A stretch of 64,000 nucleotides of DNA. It comes from Arthrobacter sp. SLBN-122 (GTDB lineage Bacteria > Actinomycetota > Actinomycetes > Actinomycetales > Micrococcaceae). The first letter of the stretch is position 1. Every line of letters starts with the position of its first letter. Both the position numbers and the translations under genes were made by a program. The notes beneath the pieces were generated by a model, which saw only the letters and a list, made by a program, of their open reading frames with translations, searched no databases and was not told the origin of the DNA. Positions 51,094 through 59,262 of the stretch are shown here, one piece after another. The stretch spans positions 620,001-684,000 of the forward strand of contig NZ_VFMS01000001.1 of the NCBI RefSeq assembly GCF_006715165.1. The letters run 5' to 3'.

Positions 51094-52590
51094 ATGAGCA
51101 CGGACATGACGACGACGGGCGGCCCCGGGCGCGGGACCGGCACCCCGGTGCCCGCCAAGGGGTTGCGGGCCGGCATCCTGGACCTGGGCGACTCGGTGAT
51201 GCTGGGCCTGGCCTCCACCGCTCCGGTCTATTCGCTGGCCGCCACCCTGGGCCTCATCGTGGCAGTCAACGGCAACTACACTCCCCTGATCCTGCTGCTG
51301 GGCTTCATTCCGGTCCTGTTCATCGCCTACGCCTTCCGCGAGCTCAACAGCGCCATCCCGGACTGCGGCACCACCTTCACCTGGTCCCGCCGGGCCTTCG
51401 GCCCCTGGGCGGGCTGGCTGGGCGGCTGGGGCGTGGCACTTGCCGGCATCGTGGTCCTGGCCAACCTGGCACAGGTGGCAGGACAGTATCTGTGGCTGCT
51501 GGTTGGCGACGGGTCCCTGGCGGAGAACAAAGTACTGGTCACCGGCACAGGGCTGGCGTTCATCATCCTCATGACCCTGGTGAACTACCGCGGGATCCGG
51601 CTCGGCGAGCACGTCCAGCGGGTGCTGACCTACGTTCAGTACATTGCCCTGGGCATCTTCGCGCTTGCCATTGTGGTGCGGATCGTGGGCGGGGCGCCCG
51701 AGGGGCAAGCCTTCGACCTCGAGTGGTTCAACCCCGCAGCCGCCTTCGCCGATCCCGGTGCCGTGGTGCACGGGGCGCTGCTTGCCCTGTTCATCTACTG
51801 GGGCTGGGACACCTGCCTTGCCGTGAACGAGGAGACCGAGAACCCGTCCACCACCCCCGGCCGCGGCGCCGTGATTTCGGCGTTCGTCCTGGTGGCAATC
51901 TACGTATCCGTGGCCCTGCTGGTGATGATGTACGCCACCGTGGGCTCCGAGGGGATCGGCCTGGGCAACGAGGCCAACCAGGACGACGTGTTCCTGGCCA
52001 TGAAGGACGTGGTGCTGGGCCCATGGGGCTGGCTGATCGTCGTCGCGGTTCTGGCGTCTGTCCTGTCCTCCACCCAGACCACCATCCTGCCCACGGCCCG
52101 CGGAACGCTCTCCATGGGTGTCCACGGGGCGCTGCCGGCAAAGTTCGCGGAGGTGCACCCGCGAAACCAGACGCCGGGTTTTTCCACCCGGGTGATGGGC
52201 GGCGCGGCGGCGGCCTACTACGTGGCCATGAGCTTCCTGAGCGAAAACCTGCTGGCTGACTCCATCAGTGCCATCAGCCTGTTCATCGCGTTCTACTACG
52301 CGCTGACCGGCTTCGCCTGCTTCTGGTACTTCCGTGGAACGCTTCGGGAATCGGCGCGCAACCTCTGGTTCCGCGGCGTCCTGCCCCTGGCCGGGGCGCT
52401 GCTGCTGACCGCGGCGTTCTTTATCTCGGCGGTGCAGATGTGGGACCCGGCCTACGGTGACACCCGGATCTTCGGCGTCGGCGGTGCCTTTGTGAGCGGT
52501 GTGCTGCTGCTGGCGCTGGGCGTGGTCCTCGCCGTCGTCTGCCGTTTCCTGCCGTCCACCCGCGGCTACTTCGTAGGGAAACAGTCATGA
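51094..52590 (+). CDS. APC-family amino acid permease
   Basis: A 498-residue, 12-helix transporter. Helix 1 carries the unwound glycine motif region (DSVMLGLASTAPVYSLAATL), followed by PDCGTTFTWSRRAFGPWAGW with the conserved G-T-T-F-T-W, and the sixth helix reads LLALFIYWGWDTCLAVNEET. Probably imports an amino acid or amine, perhaps the substrate or product of the adjacent YgiC-like ligase; this is inference from operon order. Its stop overlaps the ATG of the acyl-CoA dehydrogenase gene. Confidence 0.9.
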   Translation: MSTDMTTTGGPGRGTGTPVPAKGLRAGILDLGDSVMLGLASTAPVYSLAATLGLIVAVNGNYTPLILLLGFIPVLFIAYAFRELNSAIPDCGTTFTWSRRAFGPWAGWLGGWGVALAGIVVLANLAQVAGQYLWLLVGDGSLAENKVLVTGTGLAFIILMTLVNYRGIRLGEHVQRVLTYVQYIALGIFALAIVVRIVGGAPEGQAFDLEWFNPAAAFADPGAVVHGALLALFIYWGWDTCLAVNEETENPSTTPGRGAVISAFVLVAIYVSVALLVMMYATVGSEGIGLGNEANQDDVFLAMKDVVLGPWGWLIVVAVLASVLSSTQTTILPTARGTLSMGVHGALPAKFAEVHPRNQTPGFSTRVMGGAAAAYYVAMSFLSENLLADSISAISLFIAFYYALTGFACFWYFRGTLRESARNLWFRGVLPLAGALLLTAAFFISAVQMWDPAYGDTRIFGVGGAFVSGVLLLALGVVLAVVCRFLPSTRGYFVGKQS

Positions 52591-53762
52591 CGGCCGGCCC
52601 GTCCGACGTCCTGGACCTGGATTCCCTGCTCTCGGCCGGGGAACTGGAACTCCGGCAGAAGGTCCGTGACTTTACCAACCAGCGGATCAAGCCGGAGATC
52701 GCCCGCTGGTATGACGACGCCTTCTTTCCCCTGGACCTGGCCCCGGAGCTCGGTGAACTCGGGGTCCTCGGCATGCACCTGGAGGGCTACGGCTGCCCCG
52801 GCCGGTCCGCCGTCGAATACGGCCTCGCGGCGATGGAACTGGAGGCCGGCGATTCCGGCATCCGCACCTTCGTGTCCGTCCAGGGCTCGCTGGCCATGAC
52901 GGCCATCCACACCTGGGGGTCCGAAGAGCAGAAGCAGGAGTGGCTGCCGCGGATGGCCGCCGGGGAGGTGATCGGGTGCTTTGCCCTGACTGAGCCCACC
53001 GCCGGTTCGGATCCCGCCGCCATGGCCACCTTTGCTGAGCGGGACGGCACTGGCGAGGACGCCGGCTGGGTGCTCAACGGCGCCAAGCGCTGGATCGGGT
53101 TGGCCTCCGTGGCCGGTGTGATGGTGGTGTGGGCCATGACGGACGACGGCGTGCACGGCTTCCTGGTGCCGGCCGGTACTCCCGGGGTGACCGCCACGCC
53201 CATCCAGCAGAAGCTGTCGATGCGCGCCTCCATCCAGTGCGATGTGGTGTTCGACGGCGTCCGGCTGGGTCCCGAGGCCCTGCTCCCGGGTGCGCGCGGG
53301 CTGCGTGGCCCATTCACCTGCCTGAACGAGGCCCGGTACGGGATCGCCTGGGGGGCCTTGGGCGCGGCCCGGGACTCCTACGAGGCTGCGCTGGCGTACT
53401 CGCAGGAGCGGCTGCAGTTCGGCAAGCCGCTGGCCGGCTACCAGCTCACGCAGGAAAAGCTGGTGAACATGCTGGTGGAAATCCAGAAGGGCACCCTGCT
53501 GGCGCTGCACCTGGGCCGGCTCAAGGATGCGGGAAGCATCCGGCCGGAGCAGATTTCGCTTGGCAAGCTGAACAACGTCCGGGAAGCGATTGCTGTGGCG
53601 CGGGAGGCGCGGTCCATCCTGGGCGGCAATGGCATCACCACGGATTACTCACCGCTGCGGCATGCCGCGAACCTGGAGTCGGTCCGGACGTATGAGGGCA
53701 CGGACGAGGTGCACACCCTGATCCTCGGCCGGCACATCACCGGCCTGGACGCCTTCCACTGA
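52587..53762 (+). CDS. Acyl-CoA dehydrogenase, glutaryl-CoA dehydrogenase-like
   Basis: A 391-residue FAD flavoenzyme oxidising an acyl-CoA. Signatures: GCFALTEPTAGSDPAAMATF (FAD and substrate loop), WIGLASVAGVMVVWAM, RYGIAWGALGAARDSYEAAL, the R-L-Q-F-G-K-P segment, and the catalytic base Glu370 in RTYEGTDEVHTLILGR, the position and context of glutaryl-CoA dehydrogenase. If it is of that type it converts glutaryl-CoA to crotonyl-CoA in lysine or tryptophan breakdown. Coupled by ATGA overlap to the APC permease, so amino-acid catabolism is plausible. Confidence 0.9.
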   Translation: MTAGPSDVLDLDSLLSAGELELRQKVRDFTNQRIKPEIARWYDDAFFPLDLAPELGELGVLGMHLEGYGCPGRSAVEYGLAAMELEAGDSGIRTFVSVQGSLAMTAIHTWGSEEQKQEWLPRMAAGEVIGCFALTEPTAGSDPAAMATFAERDGTGEDAGWVLNGAKRWIGLASVAGVMVVWAMTDDGVHGFLVPAGTPGVTATPIQQKLSMRASIQCDVVFDGVRLGPEALLPGARGLRGPFTCLNEARYGIAWGALGAARDSYEAALAYSQERLQFGKPLAGYQLTQEKLVNMLVEIQKGTLLALHLGRLKDAGSIRPEQISLGKLNNVREAIAVAREARSILGGNGITTDYSPLRHAANLESVRTYEGTDEVHTLILGRHITGLDAFH

Positions 53763-53769
53763 TCTTCGG

Positions 53770-54540
53770 TTAGGCCGAGAAGCCGCCGTCGGCCTTGATC
53801 AGCTGCCCGGACACCCACCGGCCGGCCGGGGACAGAAGGAACGCCACGGTCCCGGCGACGTCGGCCGGGGTGCCCAGCCTGCCGGTGGGCTGGCGCGCGG
53901 TGAGCTCCGCGCGGATCTCCGGGGTCATCCAGCCGGTATCCACCGGCCCCGGGTTGAGCACGTTCGCCGAGATCCCCTGCGGACCCAGCTCGCGGGCCGC
54001 GGCAATCACGATCCTGTCCAGGGCCCCCTTCGAGGCACCGTAGGGAAGGTTGAACGCCGTGTGGTCACTGGTCAGCGCAACGATCGCACCGCCGTCGTCC
54101 GTTGTCTGCCGTGCAAAGGCAGCAATCAACTGCCAGCTGGCGCGGGTGTTAACCGCGAAGTGCCGGTCAAAGGACTCCACGCTGGTGTCCAGCACGCCTG
54201 AATCCACCGACTCCGCGTGGCTGAGCACCAGGCCCTGCAGCGGGCCGGCCAGCTGCGCGGCCTCCGCCACGAGCCGGTCCGGGACGCCGGGGTCCTGGAG
54301 ATCGGCTGACAGGACATGGACCTTGGCGCCGATGGCCTCCAGCTCGGCGGTGAGGCGGACCACGTCCTCGGGTTCGCTCCCCCAGGGCATGCGGGCGTCG
54401 TAGTCGGCCCAGTAGGACAGCGCCAGGTCCCAGCCGTCTGCCGCGAGCTGCCGGGCAATGCCGGCGCCGATGCCGGCCAGCCGCCCTACACCGGTGACCA
54501 TGGCAACGGGGCGGGCAGGGACGGGTGTGACGGGTTCCAT
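53770..54540 (-). CDS. Short-chain dehydrogenase/reductase
   Basis: A 256-residue classical SDR. Cofactor loop VTGVGRLAGIGAGIARQL is a slightly unusual T-G-x-x-x-x-x-G-I-G form; then SADLQDPG, the N-T-R-A of FAVNTRASWQL, catalytic Ser in LTSDHTAFN, Tyr-x-x-x-Lys in LPYGASKGALDR, and NPGPVDTGWM. The end AGRWVSGQLIKADGGFSA is typical of FabG-like members. Substrate unknown. TAGGCT lies 6 bases before the ATG. Convergent with the acyl-CoA dehydrogenase gene. Confidence 0.92.
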   Translation of the reverse strand: MEPVTPVPARPVAMVTGVGRLAGIGAGIARQLAADGWDLALSYWADYDARMPWGSEPEDVVRLTAELEAIGAKVHVLSADLQDPGVPDRLVAEAAQLAGPLQGLVLSHAESVDSGVLDTSVESFDRHFAVNTRASWQLIAAFARQTTDDGGAIVALTSDHTAFNLPYGASKGALDRIVIAAARELGPQGISANVLNPGPVDTGWMTPEIRAELTARQPTGRLGTPADVAGTVAFLLSPAGRWVSGQLIKADGGFSA

Positions 54541-54546
54541 CGGACC

Positions 54547-54552
54547 AGCCTA
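54547..54552 (-). promoter_or_regulatory. -10 box TAGGCT of a leaderless promoter
   Basis: On the minus strand TAGGCT ends 6 bases before the SDR ATG. Confidence 0.55.
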
Positions 54553-54565
54553 ACGGGGGCCTGCT

Positions 54566-55921
54566 TCAGGCCGCTGCCGGCTCCGCTTCCCGCGAACTGC
54601 GGTTCCGGCGGATGGTGGCACTGATGACCGCGGCAATGGTGCACATGGCGGCTGCCCCGAACCAGGCGTAGGTGTAGTGGCCGGTGGCGTCCCGCAGGGC
54701 GCCGGCGGCGATGGCTGCCGCGGCGGCGCCCAGTTGGTGGGCCGCGAAGACCCAGCCGAAGACCACGCTGCCGTCAGCGCCGAACGTTTCGCGGCAGATG
54801 GCGGCCGTGGGGGGAACGGTGGCCACCCAGTCCAGGCCGTAGATCACGACGAACACGATGATGCTGGGCTGCACCTCGGCGTTGAGCAGCAGCGGGAGCA
54901 CCAGCAGGCCGATGCCGCGGAACTGGTAGTAGACGGCCAGCAGGATGCGGGGGTTGAAGCGGTCGGTCAGCCAGCCTGAGGCGATGGTTCCGATGATGTC
55001 GAAAATTCCGACGACGGCGAGCAGCCCCGCGGCGGTGGTTTCGGGCATGCCGTGGTCATGGGCGGAGGGGATGAAGTGGGTGCCGATCAGGCCGTTGGTG
55101 GTGGCGCCGCAGATGGCGAATCCGGCCGCGAGCGCCCAGAATGTGCGTACCCTGCTGGCCCGCTTGAGGACCTGGAGGGCCCGGACGGCGGCGTTGCTGC
55201 GCCGGCCATCTTCCGGAGCTTTTGTGGAGCCTGCCGGGTCTTCAACGGTCATCACTTCCGCGCCATACGGCAGCACTCCGGCGTCGGCGGGTGAGTTCTT
55301 GAGGAACTTCAGCACCAGCGGGACCACGGCGAGCGCACCGGCGGCGATCAGCAGGGAAGCCTGGCGCCACCCCGGATCCTGCGCGAGGAGGGCGATGAAG
55401 GGCAGGAAGACCAACTGGCCGGCGGCGCTGCCGGCTGTCAGGATGCCGATAACCAGTCCCCGGCTTTTCGCAAACCAGTTGTTGGCGATGGTGGCGGCGA
55501 AGACCAGGGCCATGGAGCCGGTCCCGAGCCCGATCAGCAGGCCCCACGTCAGCAGGATCTGCCAGGACTGGTTGACCAGCACCGTCAGGGCGCTGCCGGC
55601 ACCGATCAGCACCAGGGCCGTTGCGGTGACAGCCCGGATGCCGAACCGTTCCATCAGGGCAGCGGCGAACGGGGCCGTGAGGCCGAAGAGCACCAGGTTG
55701 ATGCTGACGGCTGCCGAGAGGACCGTGGTGGACCAGCCGAACTCCTGCTGGAGCGGAACCATGAGGACGCCGGGGGCCGCCCGGAATCCGGCTGCTCCCA
55801 CCAGGGCAAGGAAGGCCACGCCGGCGACGGTCCAGGCCGGGTGCAGGCGCCGGCGCGGGCCGTTCGGCTGAAGGGCGACCGCCGCTGGAATGTCGGCTGT
55901 TTCTTTAGGCAGAGTGCTCAC
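54566..55921 (-). CDS. MFS transporter (monocarboxylate/oxalate-formate-like)
   Basis: 451 residues from GTG 55921 (VSTLPKETADIPAAVALQPN), with 12 helices. The first helix AWTVAGVAFLALVGAAGFRA is followed by PLQQEFGWSTTVLSAAVSIN, which recalls the oxalate/formate and monocarboxylate branch of MFS (Q-x-E-F-G-W-S). A cytosolic loop of about 40 residues separates the halves (VEDPAGSTKAPEDGRRSNAA). The start overlaps the stop of the HxlR regulator gene by four bases (GTGA), so it is the direct partner of that regulator. Substrate unknown. Confidence 0.87.
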   Translation of the reverse strand: MSTLPKETADIPAAVALQPNGPRRRLHPAWTVAGVAFLALVGAAGFRAAPGVLMVPLQQEFGWSTTVLSAAVSINLVLFGLTAPFAAALMERFGIRAVTATALVLIGAGSALTVLVNQSWQILLTWGLLIGLGTGSMALVFAATIANNWFAKSRGLVIGILTAGSAAGQLVFLPFIALLAQDPGWRQASLLIAAGALAVVPLVLKFLKNSPADAGVLPYGAEVMTVEDPAGSTKAPEDGRRSNAAVRALQVLKRASRVRTFWALAAGFAICGATTNGLIGTHFIPSAHDHGMPETTAAGLLAVVGIFDIIGTIASGWLTDRFNPRILLAVYYQFRGIGLLVLPLLLNAEVQPSIIVFVVIYGLDWVATVPPTAAICRETFGADGSVVFGWVFAAHQLGAAAAAIAAGALRDATGHYTYAWFGAAAMCTIAAVISATIRRNRSSREAEPAAA

Positions 55922-56424
55922 GAAACCGCTCCCGTCCCCGATGCGGTGGATAACGGGATGGGCTGGTCGGACCTGGACCGGCTGTGCCAGCTGGTGTTGG
56001 CGGCCGTCAGCCGTTCGCCACACCGGGTGCAGGTGTCCGCCGAGGTGGTGGGTTCCCCGCAGCCGGTGTGGATCACGTACAGGTGCGCCTGGTCCGAGGG
56101 CGCGGGCAAGTGCTTTTCGGCCCAGATGGTGACCGCGTTCAGGACCGGGAGCGCGTCCTCACCCTTGGGAGTGAGCACGTACTCGTGGCGTGTGCGGCCG
56201 CCGTCGTCGTATGCCTTCCTGGCCAGCAGCCCGGACTCAACCAGGCCTGCCAGGCGTTTGGTGAGCACCGAGTCCGCCACCTCCAGCCGGTTCTTCATGG
56301 CGTCGAAGCGGCCGTTTCCGAAGAACACCTCGCGCAGCACCAGGATGGACCAGGGGTCGCCGAGGATGTCCAGGCCGCGGGCCATGCTGCAGCTGCGTTG
56401 GGACCAGTCGGAGCGAAGAGGCAT
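55918..56424 (-). CDS. HxlR-family regulator with C-terminal zinc-ribbon-like motif
   Basis: A 168-residue winged-helix regulator. Residues 10-105 are the HxlR domain, with CSMARGLDILGDPWSILVLR (the Cys and W-x-x-x-I-L-R are typical), FGNGRFDAMKNRLEVADSVL and the wing AYDDGGRTRHEYVLTPKG. Residues 118-140 hold HTGCGEPTTSADTCTRCGE, four Cys/His ligands that could bind zinc; many HxlR proteins stop before this. TAGGGT lies 7 bases before the ATG. Its stop overlaps the start of the MFS gene, so it probably regulates that transporter. Confidence 0.88.
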   Translation of the reverse strand: MPLRSDWSQRSCSMARGLDILGDPWSILVLREVFFGNGRFDAMKNRLEVADSVLTKRLAGLVESGLLARKAYDDGGRTRHEYVLTPKGEDALPVLNAVTIWAEKHLPAPSDQAHLYVIHTGCGEPTTSADTCTRCGERLTAANTSWHSRSRSDQPIPLSTASGTGAVS

Positions 56425-56431
56425 AGGGAAA

Positions 56432-56437
56432 ACCCTA
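56432..56437 (-). promoter_or_regulatory. -10 box TAGGGT of a leaderless promoter
   Basis: On the minus strand TAGGGT ends 7 bases before the HxlR ATG. Confidence 0.5.
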
Positions 56438-56475
56438 GCTGGCTTCTTTCAAGAAAGCCATACCCCAGCAACGCG

Positions 56476-57639
56476 TTACGGGATGGCGGAGAAGGCCTGG
56501 TCCAGGTCGGCGATCAGGTCCTCCACGTCCTCGATGCCGCAGGACAGCCGGAGCAGGTTGACCGGGACGGCCAGCTCGGTGCCCTTGACTGACGCGTGGG
56601 TCATTTCGGAGGGGTAGTTCATGAGGGACTCGATGCCGCCCAGGGACTCCGCGAGGGTGAACACCGAGGTGGATTCCGCCACCTTCCGGGCCGCCGCCTC
56701 ACCGCCCTTGAACTGCACGGAGACCATCCCGCCGAACTTCCGCATCTGCTTCTTGGCGAGCTCGTGGCCGGGGTGGGTGGGCAGGCCCGGATACAGGACG
56801 GCCTCCACCTCCGGGCGTTCCAGCAGCCATTCGGCCACGGCCTGGCCGTTCTCGCTGTGCCGGTCCATGCGGACGCCCAGGGTCTTCAGGCCGCGCGTGG
56901 TCAGGAACGCGTCCATGGGCCCGGACACGGCACCGACGGCGAACTGCACGAAGCCGATCTTCTCCGCCAGCTCCGCGTCCTTCACCACCACGGCACCGCC
57001 CACCACGTCAGAGTGGCCGCCGATGTACTTGGTGGTGGAATGGACCACGACGTCGGCGCCCAGGGCGAGCGGGGTCTGCAGGTAGGGGGACGCGAAGGTG
57101 TTGTCCACCACCAGGAGGGCCCCGGCGTCGTGCGCGATGTCCGCGAGCGCCGCGATGTCGGTGATCTTCATCAGCGGGTTGGAGGGCGTCTCCACCCACA
57201 GGAAGCGGGTCTTGTGGGAGGCCACGGCGTCGCGGACCATGTCCAGGTTGGCCATGTCCACGGGGGTGTTGCCGATCCCCCAGTCGCCGAGCACCCGGCT
57301 GATCAGCCGGTAGGTGCCGCCGTAGGCGTCGTTACCCAGCACGATGTGGTCCCCGGGGCGCGTGAGAGCGCGGATGAGGGCGTCCTCCGCGGCCAGGCCG
57401 GAGCTGAAGCTGTAGGCGTGGGTGCCCAGTTCCAGCGCCGCGAGCTGTTCCTGCAGCGCGTCCCTGGTGGGGTTCCCGCCGCGCCCGTATTCGTAGCCGC
57501 TGCGCAGACCGCCAATCCCGTCCTGGGCGTAGGTGGAGCTGAAGTGCAGCGGCGGCACCACGGCCCCGGTGCGGGGCTCAAACTCCTGGCCGGCGTGGAC
57601 GGCGCGGGTATTGAAACCTTGGTTTTCAGAGGCAGGCAT
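56476..57639 (-). CDS. metB: Cystathionine gamma-synthase/gamma-lyase
   Basis: A 387-residue PLP enzyme of the Cys/Met metabolism family. ATG 57639 with AAAGGAG 5 bases upstream; the open frame continues through cbs but without a start signal. Motifs: FNTRAVHAGQEFEPRTGAVV, YEYGRGGNPTRDALQEQLAA, FSSGLAAEDALI, VDNTFASPYLQTPL, and the PLP-binding Lys204 in VVVHSTTKYIGGHSD. Synthases and lyases of this family cannot be separated by eye. The preceding cbs gene argues for reverse transsulfuration (homocysteine to cysteine), with a lyase role likely. Confidence 0.92.
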   Translation of the reverse strand: MPASENQGFNTRAVHAGQEFEPRTGAVVPPLHFSSTYAQDGIGGLRSGYEYGRGGNPTRDALQEQLAALELGTHAYSFSSGLAAEDALIRALTRPGDHIVLGNDAYGGTYRLISRVLGDWGIGNTPVDMANLDMVRDAVASHKTRFLWVETPSNPLMKITDIAALADIAHDAGALLVVDNTFASPYLQTPLALGADVVVHSTTKYIGGHSDVVGGAVVVKDAELAEKIGFVQFAVGAVSGPMDAFLTTRGLKTLGVRMDRHSENGQAVAEWLLERPEVEAVLYPGLPTHPGHELAKKQMRKFGGMVSVQFKGGEAAARKVAESTSVFTLAESLGGIESLMNYPSEMTHASVKGTELAVPVNLLRLSCGIEDVEDLIADLDQAFSAIP

Positions 57640-57659
57640 GGGTGCTCCTTTATGCAGAA

Positions 57660-59045
57660 TCAGTTGCTGAGGTAGGCCAGCAGGTCGTGCCGGGTGAGGA
57701 TGCCAACGGGTGCACCCACGAACGTGACCATCAGGGTGTCCGTGTCGGACAGCAGTTCCCTGGCAGCGGAGATGGTTTCCAGCGATCCGATGACGGGCAG
57801 CTTGGGGCCCATGTGCTCGGAGATCTTGTCCGTCAGCTTGGCTTCGCCGCGGAACAGCTTGGCGGTCAGCGTACGCTCGTCCACCGCGCCGAGGACCTCG
57901 CCCATGACCACCGGCGGTTCCTGCGACAGCACCGGGATGTGGCTGACACCGAACTCGTTCATGATGTTGATGACGTCGCGGACCGACTCGTTGGGGTGGA
58001 TGTGGACCAGGTCGGGCAGTTCGCCGTTCTTGGACTTTATGACCTCCCCCACCGAGGTTTCCTCGCCGCCGGAGAGGAAACCGTAGGAGCGCATCCACTG
58101 GTCGTTGAAGATCTTGGCCAGGTAACCGCGTCCGGAGTCGGGGAGGATGACCACGACGACGGCGCTTTCCGGCAGGTCCCGCGCCGCCTGGAGTGCGGCT
58201 ACTACGGCCATTCCGGAGGAACCGCCCACCAGCAGCCCCTCTTCCCGGGCCAGCCGGCGGGTCATGGCAAAGGAATCGGCGTCGCTGACGGCGATCACGT
58301 CGTCCGGGATGGTCTTGTCGTAGTTCGCCGGCCACATGTCCTCGCCGACGCCCTCCACGAAGTAGGGCCGCCCGGTGCCGCCTGAGTAGACCGAGCCCGC
58401 GGGGTCCGCGCCGATGATATGGACCACGCCGCCGTCGGACTCCGGCCGGTCCGCCGAGACCTCCTTGAGGTACCGCCCGGTGCCGGTGATGGTGCCGCCC
58501 GTGCCGGCGCCGATGACGCAGTGCGTGACCAAGCCGTCGGTGTCGCGCCAGATTTCCGGGCCTGTGGTCTTGTAGTGGCTGCCAGGTGCGGCCGGGTTGG
58601 AGAACTGGTCAGGCTTGTAGGCGCCCGGGGTCTCCCGGGTGATCCGGTCCGAGACGCCGTAGTAGCTTTGCGGGCTGTCCGGCGGGACGGACGTGGGCGT
58701 GACCACCACTTCCGCGCCGTACGCCTGCAGCACGGCACGCTTGTCCTCGCCCACCTTGTCCGGGACCACGAAGATGCACTTGTAGCCCTTCTGCTGGGCC
58801 ACCAGTGCCAGGCCCACCCCGGTGTTGCCGGAGGTGGGCTCAACGATGGTGCCGCCGGGCTTCAGCTTGCCCTCGCGTTCGGCGTCCTCAATCATCTGCG
58901 CCGCGATGCGGTCCTTGATGGATCCGCCCGGGTTCAGGTACTCAAGTTTGACCAGGACAGTGGCTTTGATGCCTTCGGTCACATGGTTGAGTTTGATGAG
59001 CGGGGTATTGCCGATGAGGTCCAGGATGGACTGGGCGTACTTCAT
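57660..59045 (-). CDS. cbs: Cystathionine beta-synthase
   Basis: A 461-residue PLP enzyme joining homocysteine and serine. ATG 59045 (MKYAQSILDLIGNTPLIKLN) matches the family start and has a TAGCTT box 7 bases upstream. PLP Lys44 is in YLNPGGSIKDRIA, the phosphate-loop region is EPTSGNTGVGLALVAQQKGY, and GAGTGGTITGTGRYLKE binds the cofactor. The last 130 residues contain two CBS domains (VRDVINIMNEFGVSHIPVLS and ARELLSDTDTLMVTFVGAPV), probably a regulatory pair. No N-terminal heme domain, as usual in bacteria. metB starts 20 bases later. Confidence 0.95.
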   Translation of the reverse strand: MKYAQSILDLIGNTPLIKLNHVTEGIKATVLVKLEYLNPGGSIKDRIAAQMIEDAEREGKLKPGGTIVEPTSGNTGVGLALVAQQKGYKCIFVVPDKVGEDKRAVLQAYGAEVVVTPTSVPPDSPQSYYGVSDRITRETPGAYKPDQFSNPAAPGSHYKTTGPEIWRDTDGLVTHCVIGAGTGGTITGTGRYLKEVSADRPESDGGVVHIIGADPAGSVYSGGTGRPYFVEGVGEDMWPANYDKTIPDDVIAVSDADSFAMTRRLAREEGLLVGGSSGMAVVAALQAARDLPESAVVVVILPDSGRGYLAKIFNDQWMRSYGFLSGGEETSVGEVIKSKNGELPDLVHIHPNESVRDVINIMNEFGVSHIPVLSQEPPVVMGEVLGAVDERTLTAKLFRGEAKLTDKISEHMGPKLPVIGSLETISAARELLSDTDTLMVTFVGAPVGILTRHDLLAYLSN

Positions 59046-59052
59046 AGGTACA

Positions 59053-59058
59053 AAGCTA
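59053..59058 (-). promoter_or_regulatory. -10 box TAGCTT of a leaderless promoter
   Basis: On the minus strand TAGCTT ends 7 bases before the cbs ATG. Confidence 0.5.
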
Positions 59059-59104
59059 CCGCTTCCTGCGCGGCGCTCCCTGCCCGGGGTGCGAGGATAG
59101 GCCG

Positions 59105-59262
59105 GTGAAGCAGTTCGCATGGCTCAAAGCCGCCCGGAGCTACCTGCTGCCCGGCGCCGCCGTGGCGGCAGGGCCTGGTGGCCATAACGCTGACGGTGCC
59201 CCTGGCCGTCCTGGCGCTGTGGCTGGTCTCCGGGATGCCGCGAACGGCCCAGCAGCCGAAGT
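59105..59262 (+). pseudogene. Possible frameshifted small membrane protein
   Basis: A frame from GTG 59105 reads MKQFAWLKAARSYLLPGAAV and loses its hydrophobic pattern near 59170. Shifting by one base at GGGCCTGG (59172-59179) continues into a strong membrane helix (AITLTVPLAVLALWLVSG) and PRTAQQPKSG. Together they would make a 1-2 helix protein ending near or beyond the convergent VOC gene. It could be a decayed gene or chance hydrophobicity. Confidence 0.35.

Noticed and set aside
57640..58335. N-terminal extension of about 230 codons on the cystathionine gamma-synthase frame.
   Set aside because: The extension reads an Arg/Gly-rich alternative frame of cbs. The ATG at 57639 has a strong ribosome site and the family start.
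59046..59104. SAM-type riboswitch before cbs/metB.
   Set aside because: The gap between cbs and the next frame is under 60 bases and the -10 box lies 7 bases before the ATG, leaving no room for a leader.
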